Source: Halobacteriovoraceae bacterium | GTDB taxonomy: Bacteria > Bdellovibrionota > Bacteriovoracia > Bacteriovoracales > Bacteriovoracaceae | NCBI GenBank assembly: GCA_002713145.1 | Contig: PAVS01000014.1 | Coordinates: forward strand, 62,001 to 126,000 | Direction: 5' to 3' | DNA length: 64,000 nt | Part shown: piece by piece, positions 59,265 to 64,000 of the stretch | Position numbering within the stretch: position 1 is the first letter of the stretch | How the letters are laid out: each line of letters starts with the position of its first letter | The notes under the pieces: model-generated | Seen by the model: only the letters and a program-made list of their open reading frames with translations | The model's database searches: none | Told to the model about the DNA's origin: nothing | Position numbers and translations under genes: made by a program

Positions 59265-61293
59265 AAATGATTTCACCTTTCACTATCTCAAACAATGGAT
59301 AAAGATTTATCTTCTCCATCTCTTTATCTTTTTTCTCGCCAGAGTATTTTTTGTCTTCTATTACGGAGAGAGCCAACTTCTTTTAAATAATTTAATGGAT
59401 GTCTTTTATTCCTTTTTTCTGGGATGGAAGTATGACACCTTAGTGATTTCTTATTTTCTCATACCGGCTTTTCTTCTCGGAGTGATGATCACCTTATTGA
59501 AAAGTTATACACTCAATAAAATAATGAATTCACTTTTAAGACTTTATTTTTTTATCACTCTTTTTCTTTCTTTATTTATACTCATATCAGACCTTGGTTT
59601 TTATTCTTATTTTCAAGATCATTTAAATATTTTGTTTTATGGACTGCTTGAAGATGACACTCAAGCTCTTTTTGAAACCCTTCAAAAAGATTACCCTTTG
59701 GTACCTATCCTAGGAGGAGCAGGCATATTTATAGTGGGAATAGCTTTCTCGCTGAGAAGAGTGCTCACTCCTTTGAATAGAAAAAAGTCTAAATTTCATT
59801 CAAATATGTTTGTAAGTCTGATCGTGACAGTCTTTGCCTTTGTTCTTCTCTTGGGGGGGGCACGAGGGGGCTACTCAAAATTTGTCATCTCTCCACAGTA
59901 TTCCGATTTTAGTGAACATGAATTTATCAACCAAATTTCTTTGAATGGATTTATCACTTTTGAAAGAGCGGTGAAACTCAGGCAGTCGAGAAGTAATCAA
60001 AACACTCCACTCTATAAACAATTTGGATATAAGAATATCGAAAGTGCGTTGAGTGATTACTTAGAACGTCCTATCACTCAGCAAAACATGACAGAGCTGA
60101 CTCATTTATTAACCCGTAAGACGGAAAAAAATGATTTACTAGAAGAACAAAAACCTCATGTCATTGTCTTAGTGATGGAGAGCTTTGGTGCTCATTGGAA
60201 TCAATTCTCCCAAGAACAGTTTAATTTTCTGGCAGGTCTGAGAGAGCATTTTGATCAAGACTATTATTTTCAACGCTTCGTTTCTGATGCTAATGGAACG
60301 ATAGGTTCTCTCATGGCCATCACATCGAACATTCCTCATCGCAGTGGGACTCGATTTTTAAACGAAAGCCGCTATATGCAAATGCCTCTGAACTCTGCTG
60401 GTCATATTCCTTTTAAACACAAGGGGTATGAATCAAGCTTTATCTATGGAGGAAAACTTGGTTGGAGGGATATCGGCAAGTATTATCGTTATCAAGGTTT
60501 TGATCATGTCATTGGCGAGAATGCCATTAAATCGACTTTAAACTTAGAAGGCAGAGTCGGGACTGAGTGGGGACTTTTTGATGAACATTTTTTCAAGGTC
60601 ATCGCTCAAAAAATAGAGAAGGCGCAAAAACCTCAAGTGATCATTGGTCTGTCCACCACCAACCACCCTCCTTTTGAAGTGCCTCAAGGTTACCCCACTG
60701 CTAAACTGCAATTACCCACGGTTTTATCAAAAAGAGTTTTAAGAGAACAACAAACTTTTCATGATAGGTTTTTAGCGTTTGAGTATTCCAACCGTAAACT
60801 GAGTGAGTTTATCAATAAAATAAAAACAAGTCCTCTCGGTGAAAATACAATTATTGCCGTTACAGGTGATCATAATTTTTGGGGCTTTATCAATTACAGT
60901 CGTCATGAAGCCTTTATGAAACATACTGTTCCTTTGTATTTTTATATCCCACCTCAATTAAGGCCAGAGACCTATAATCAAAATAAGTTAGGGTCACATA
61001 AAGATATATTTACCACTCTCTATCATCTTGCTTTGTCAGAGACTGAATATATAAGTTTTGGAAAAAATTTATTTGCCCAAGAACCAGGGGTGGCTTTTAA
61101 TGGAAGTGTTCTCGCTGATAAAAATCTTGTGAGATACAAAAATAATAACTTTGTTTGGGAAAATGAAGAGTCTTCGCTCATCAAGCCACAGAAAAAGCTC
61201 TCCCATAGAAATTTAGTGCGAAAATACCAATCGACTTTATCTGTAGCCGACTATTATTTAAGAGAGCTCTTTAAGAAATTTACTTCGCATTAA
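59251..61293 (+). CDS. LtaS-like phosphoglycerol/phosphoethanolamine transferase (sulfatase fold)
   Basis: A 680-residue membrane enzyme: five N-terminal membrane segments, then an extracytoplasmic sulfatase-type domain with VLVMESFG (metal-binding Glu), SDANGTIGSLMAIT (catalytic Thr) and AVTGDHNFWG (metal-binding Asp and His). Family members such as LtaS and OpgB transfer phosphoglycerol from phosphatidylglycerol. In a Gram-negative it may modify periplasmic glucans or a surface polymer. It overlaps the MATE gene by 14 bases and the convergent aroC by 14. Confidence 0.85.
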   Translation: MQANRNDFTFHYLKQWIKIYLLHLFIFFLARVFFVFYYGESQLLLNNLMDVFYSFFLGWKYDTLVISYFLIPAFLLGVMITLLKSYTLNKIMNSLLRLYFFITLFLSLFILISDLGFYSYFQDHLNILFYGLLEDDTQALFETLQKDYPLVPILGGAGIFIVGIAFSLRRVLTPLNRKKSKFHSNMFVSLIVTVFAFVLLLGGARGGYSKFVISPQYSDFSEHEFINQISLNGFITFERAVKLRQSRSNQNTPLYKQFGYKNIESALSDYLERPITQQNMTELTHLLTRKTEKNDLLEEQKPHVIVLVMESFGAHWNQFSQEQFNFLAGLREHFDQDYYFQRFVSDANGTIGSLMAITSNIPHRSGTRFLNESRYMQMPLNSAGHIPFKHKGYESSFIYGGKLGWRDIGKYYRYQGFDHVIGENAIKSTLNLEGRVGTEWGLFDEHFFKVIAQKIEKAQKPQVIIGLSTTNHPPFEVPQGYPTAKLQLPTVLSKRVLREQQTFHDRFLAFEYSNRKLSEFINKIKTSPLGENTIIAVTGDHNFWGFINYSRHEAFMKHTVPLYFYIPPQLRPETYNQNKLGSHKDIFTTLYHLALSETEYISFGKNLFAQEPGVAFNGSVLADKNLVRYKNNNFVWENEESSLIKPQKKLSHRNLVRKYQSTLSVADYYLRELFKKFTSH

Positions 61294-62278
61294 TTTGATA
61301 AGCATTTTGTTTTAAAAACTGATCTGCCATCACAACGCAGGCCATGCTTTCCACCACGGGAAGGACTCGCGGAAGGATACATGGATCATGACGACCCGCT
61401 TTTGCTTTTTCACCTACAGTTGAAGGAGCTTTAAAAGTGAGAGTGCACCAAATGATTTCACCATTTGAGATCCCCCCCTCGATACCTCCAAAATTTTGCG
61501 GATCACTTGAGATTTCACTTCCCAGTTTTTGAGAAAATTGATGTCCTAATCCAAATTCGACCGACATGCACGAGCCAATACTTAAAAAAGCATGGCCAAG
61601 AACAGCTTTTAATTTATCAAAAACAGGTTCGCCCAATCCTGCTGGACAATTTTGTATGGCCAGTAACACCTTACCACCTGCGGATTCACCTTTTTGTTTA
61701 AGCTCTAGTAAGTATTTCTCAATTTCTTGATCCCTAGCTTGATCAGCAAAGCCTAACTGAGACTCACTCTTGAGATAATTAAGTGGCCTCTCAACTGAAT
61801 AAGGACCAAGCTCAGTGATGATAGCTTTAAAACTTATCTCGGGAATAATAAGGGAGGCAAAATAGCCTGCAATGACCCGCGCAGCCGTTTCACGTCCAGA
61901 CGCTCGACCGCCCCCCCGGTGATCTCTGTATCCAAACTTGGCCATCGTCGTTTTATCAGCATGTCCTGGGCGATATTCATTTTTAAGCTGGGAGTAATCT
62001 TCTGATCTTTGATTGGTATTTTTGATCATAACGGCAATGGGAGTTCCCAAAGTTCTTCCTTCAAAAATACCTGATAAGATTTGAGCCTGATCGGCTTCGT
62101 TACGACTGGTGGAGACTTTTAATCTCCCTGGTCGGCGTCGATCGAGCTGGGCTTGCAGATCATCTCCAGAGACAACTAAACCAGCAGGCATTCCATCTAT
62201 AACCACTCCCATGGCTTCACCGTGAGATTCTCCAAAAGTTGTCATTGTAAAAATATCACCAAAACTATTTCCGCGCAT
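61280..62278 (-). CDS. aroC: chorismate synthase
   Basis: The last enzyme of the shikimate pathway, making chorismate from EPSP with reduced FMN. Signatures: FGESHGEAMGVVIDG, RPGHADKTTMAKFGYRDHRGGGRASGRETAARV and ISNGEIIW. ATG 62278 (MRGNSFGD) is preferred over TTG 62287 by comparison with the usual AroC N-terminus. It begins directly after the ABC ATPase gene, so they share a transcript. A PabB-like user of chorismate lies at 25712. Confidence 0.95.
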   Translation of the reverse strand: MRGNSFGDIFTMTTFGESHGEAMGVVIDGMPAGLVVSGDDLQAQLDRRRPGRLKVSTSRNEADQAQILSGIFEGRTLGTPIAVMIKNTNQRSEDYSQLKNEYRPGHADKTTMAKFGYRDHRGGGRASGRETAARVIAGYFASLIIPEISFKAIITELGPYSVERPLNYLKSESQLGFADQARDQEIEKYLLELKQKGESAGGKVLLAIQNCPAGLGEPVFDKLKAVLGHAFLSIGSCMSVEFGLGHQFSQKLGSEISSDPQNFGGIEGGISNGEIIWCTLTFKAPSTVGEKAKAGRHDPCILPRVLPVVESMACVVMADQFLKQNAYQINAK

Positions 62279-62287
62279 AAAATCCAA

Positions 62288-63301
62288 TTAACCTAAAAGG
62301 GGATAGAACCCCTGGGGATTGATATTAAATGAGTACACTTGATTTAATTGAGTATGATCCACACCTGGGTGAATAATACGAACAAGATTTGAATCAGAGC
62401 ATTCGAGCTCGAGTAAAGTAGAGCTTCCTTCAAAATATTTGTTTACAAGTCTTCCTTTGAGGGGACCACTTTTATCGAGATAAATAAACTCAGGTCTGAT
62501 CATCATAAGAAAATTTTCATAGGGGATTTGAGTTTCCTGAGAGCACTGCCACTTTGAGTTTAAAAGCTCAAAGCGAATATGAGAGTCTTGATTGTCTATG
62601 AGGCGAGCACTTAAAATATTATTTTCTCCAAAAAACTGAGCTGCAAAAATACTTTTTGGCTCGTAGTAGATGACTTGGGGAGTTGCGAGTTGCTCAAGTT
62701 GACCGTATTGCATAAGAAGAATTTGATCAGAGAATTTGAGCGCCTCATGGGTGTTATGGGTGACCCATAAGATAGTAATTTCTTTGTCTTTAAGAAGAGC
62801 AAAAAATTCTTTGAGAAGATTATCTCTGAGATTGTTATCTAAATTAGCAAAAGGTTCGTCTAGCAGAAGCACTGTCGGGTTATTGATCAATGTTTTAGCT
62901 ATGAGTAATCGCTGTTTTTGTCCACTGGAAAGGCTTGTGAGTTGACTGTCGATTTCATTCGTCAATTCTAAATCAGAGAGAATTGTTCTCACTCGATTGA
63001 GGTCTTTTTCTTCTTGATCAGAATGACTGATGGCCTTGAGTAAGAAATTGAGAACAGTTTCTTCAGCACTATCCAAGGATTCATTTTTTAAAAATCCAAG
63101 AGAGGCTTTTTCAGCAAATATGATTTCACCTTGATACTCAGTAATATCGCCAGAGAGACATTTTAAAAGAGTCGTTTTTCCTGCTCCCGAAGGTCCTATG
63201 ATCGCATGAACACTGTTCTTTGCAGCTTCAAAGTTGATCTCTTGGATACCATCTGTGGACCTTTTGCCATAGCGAAAAGAGAGATTTTTACAGGTGATCA
63301 T
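62288..63301 (-). CDS. ABC transporter ATP-binding protein with C-terminal TOBE-like domain
   Basis: A 337-residue ATPase of the PotA/FbpC type: Walker A GPSGAGKTT, signature LSSGQKQR, Walker B VLLLDEPFAN and H-loop WVTHNTHEA. The C-terminal about 110 residues look like the TOBE region of importers for polyamine, iron or sulfate. No permease or binding protein is visible in the window, so the substrate is unknown. The start overlaps the previous gene by TAATG. Confidence 0.85.
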   Translation of the reverse strand: MITCKNLSFRYGKRSTDGIQEINFEAAKNSVHAIIGPSGAGKTTLLKCLSGDITEYQGEIIFAEKASLGFLKNESLDSAEETVLNFLLKAISHSDQEEKDLNRVRTILSDLELTNEIDSQLTSLSSGQKQRLLIAKTLINNPTVLLLDEPFANLDNNLRDNLLKEFFALLKDKEITILWVTHNTHEALKFSDQILLMQYGQLEQLATPQVIYYEPKSIFAAQFFGENNILSARLIDNQDSHIRFELLNSKWQCSQETQIPYENFLMMIRPEFIYLDKSGPLKGRLVNKYFEGSSTLLELECSDSNLVRIIHPGVDHTQLNQVYSFNINPQGFYPLLG

Positions 63302-64000
63302 TATTTTTTAAGACCTACGAGATCGTCAATTTTTGAACTATTATCCGTTGTCTCTAAACTGGCAATAGTGTGAACGGTATGATCAATCATGCTGACACCA
63401 GCTGGATGAAAATTACCTGAATGCTTAAGACCTCCAAAAGGAAGTTTTGAGCTTGCTCCCACAGTTGAGCGATTTAAATTAATGATTCCAGAGTCAACTT
63501 CCATGAGGACTCTTTGATAAATTTCTTTGTCTTGAGTGAACACACTACTCGCCAGACCATAATCACTGATATTAGCAATTTGAATCGCTTGCTCAATATC
63601 TTCATAAGGCGTGAGTGTGCAGTTAGGACCAAAGATTTCTTCTTGAGTGAAGGGGTTATCTTTTTTCGCTTCTTTTAAATAATGTACGGTTGGATTAACG
63701 TAATGACCTTCAAATTCAATATCAATTTCACGGGGGGCAATGAGTGCTTCGGCGCCATTTTGCTCACCCAGACCTAAAGCCTGGAGATATTTATTAACTG
63801 CCATCTCATCAATAAGAGGGCCCATAAAAGGTGTTTCTTTAAATTTCGTGGGATGATCCACAATAATCTTTTTAGTTAATTCTATAAAACGATCAATAAA
63901 CTGTTGCTCTATATTTTTATGAACAGCCACCATAGAAGTAGAGGAGCATCTTTGTCCTGAAGACAAAAAGCAAGCTCTAAGCAGTTCAGGCAGAGCATGA
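63301..64000 (-). CDS. aldehyde dehydrogenase, 5' part outside the window
   Basis: The frame is open to the window end, so only the C-terminal 232 residues are visible. They begin just before the catalytic Cys motif SSGQRCSST and continue with TQEEIFGPNCTLTPY, NLNRSTVGASSKLPFGGLKHSGN. This is closest in pattern to succinylglutamate-semialdehyde dehydrogenase (AstD) and related enzymes, but the specificity cannot be fixed from this part. A TTG at 63966 is inside the domain and not the start. It is followed by the ABC ATPase gene with a one-base overlap. Confidence 0.85.
   Translation of the reverse strand, partial: HALPELLRACFLSSGQRCSSTSMVAVHKNIEQQFIDRFIELTKKIIVDHPTKFKETPFMGPLIDEMAVNKYLQALGLGEQNGAEALIAPREIDIEFEGHYVNPTVHYLKEAKKDNPFTQEEIFGPNCTLTPYEDIEQAIQIANISDYGLASSVFTQDKEIYQRVLMEVDSGIINLNRSTVGASSKLPFGGLKHSGNFHPAGVSMIDHTVHTIASLETTDNSSKIDDLVGLKK

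Noticed and set aside
1-64000. tRNA, rRNA, CRISPR array, insertion sequence, prophage
   Set aside because: No cloverleaf-like, regularly spaced or transposase/integrase-coding sequence was seen in any intergenic region on either strand.

Overview
The window is AT-rich, densely coding bacterial DNA with Gram-negative genes (TolB, FtsEX-EnvC, lipoproteins with lipoboxes, an OmpW-like barrel, a TonB-like protein). MotAB, a fused alpha/beta branched-chain 2-oxoacid dehydrogenase E1, glutaryl-CoA dehydrogenase, nucleoside salvage genes and many exported proteins of unknown function fit a Bdellovibrionota/Bacteriovoracales-type organism (predatory or related). That assignment is inference from gene content, not from a marker gene. 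I see no tRNA, rRNA, IS element, prophage or CRISPR array, and no gene-free stretch longer than about 230 bases.

Layout. 2-4518: end of tolB, a GAF-AAA+-Fis regulator with a broken ATPase core, a small basic protein and an HD phosphohydrolase. 4656-12295: one long + strand run holding the divisome set ftsE-ftsX-envC, then ctpA, xseA, an M23 lipoprotein peptidase and a kinase-like protein. 12279-17564: exonuclease, purine and pyrimidine nucleoside phosphorylases and a NupC nucleoside transporter. 17568-21947: membrane protein, RNase G/E, exported protein and acyltransferase. 22120-26902: ribosomal operon with a fused S6-S18 gene, a DUF2232-like membrane protein, rplI, then dnaB and a PabB-like enzyme. 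27032-34529: small protein, orphan 462-residue protein, motAB, RluA-type pseudouridine synthase, WYL-like protein, YciB-like and CPBP membrane proteins. 34532-38975: glutaryl-CoA dehydrogenase divergent from fused E1 plus a FabD-like acyltransferase. 39029-44440: exported metalloprotease, DUF1304 protein and three exported unknown proteins. 44674-52999: GMC oxidoreductase, aldehyde dehydrogenase with an extra N-terminal domain, miaB, small membrane proteins, aminopeptidase, GshB-like ATP-grasp protein, DUF2147 protein. 53060-57841: Cys-repeat lipoprotein, ECF sigma-like and anti-sigma-like pair, TonB-like protein, kinase-like sensor, CheY-like regulator. 57921-64000: MATE exporter, LtaS-like transferase, aroC, ABC ATPase and the end of an aldehyde dehydrogenase.

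The most interesting signal is regulatory. Two neighbouring exported-protein genes (40539 and 41672) each have a near-consensus sigma-54 promoter, and each carries a related 21-base element beginning exactly 61 bases upstream of the -24 GG. Versions of the same palindrome (TGTCTAA...TTAGACA) lie upstream of the next exported-protein gene (42332) and in the leader of the GAF-AAA+-Fis regulator gene (1236), whose product lacks the GAFTGA loop and the Walker B acids. This looks like a small sigma-54 regulon.

A second theme is gene fusion with a retained internal start. The S6-S18 gene and the GMC-subunit/aldehyde dehydrogenase gene both keep a Shine-Dalgarno sequence and an in-frame ATG at the domain boundary, so each may make both a fusion and a free C-terminal protein. 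A third is crowding: most convergent gene pairs overlap at their 3' ends and show no intrinsic terminator.
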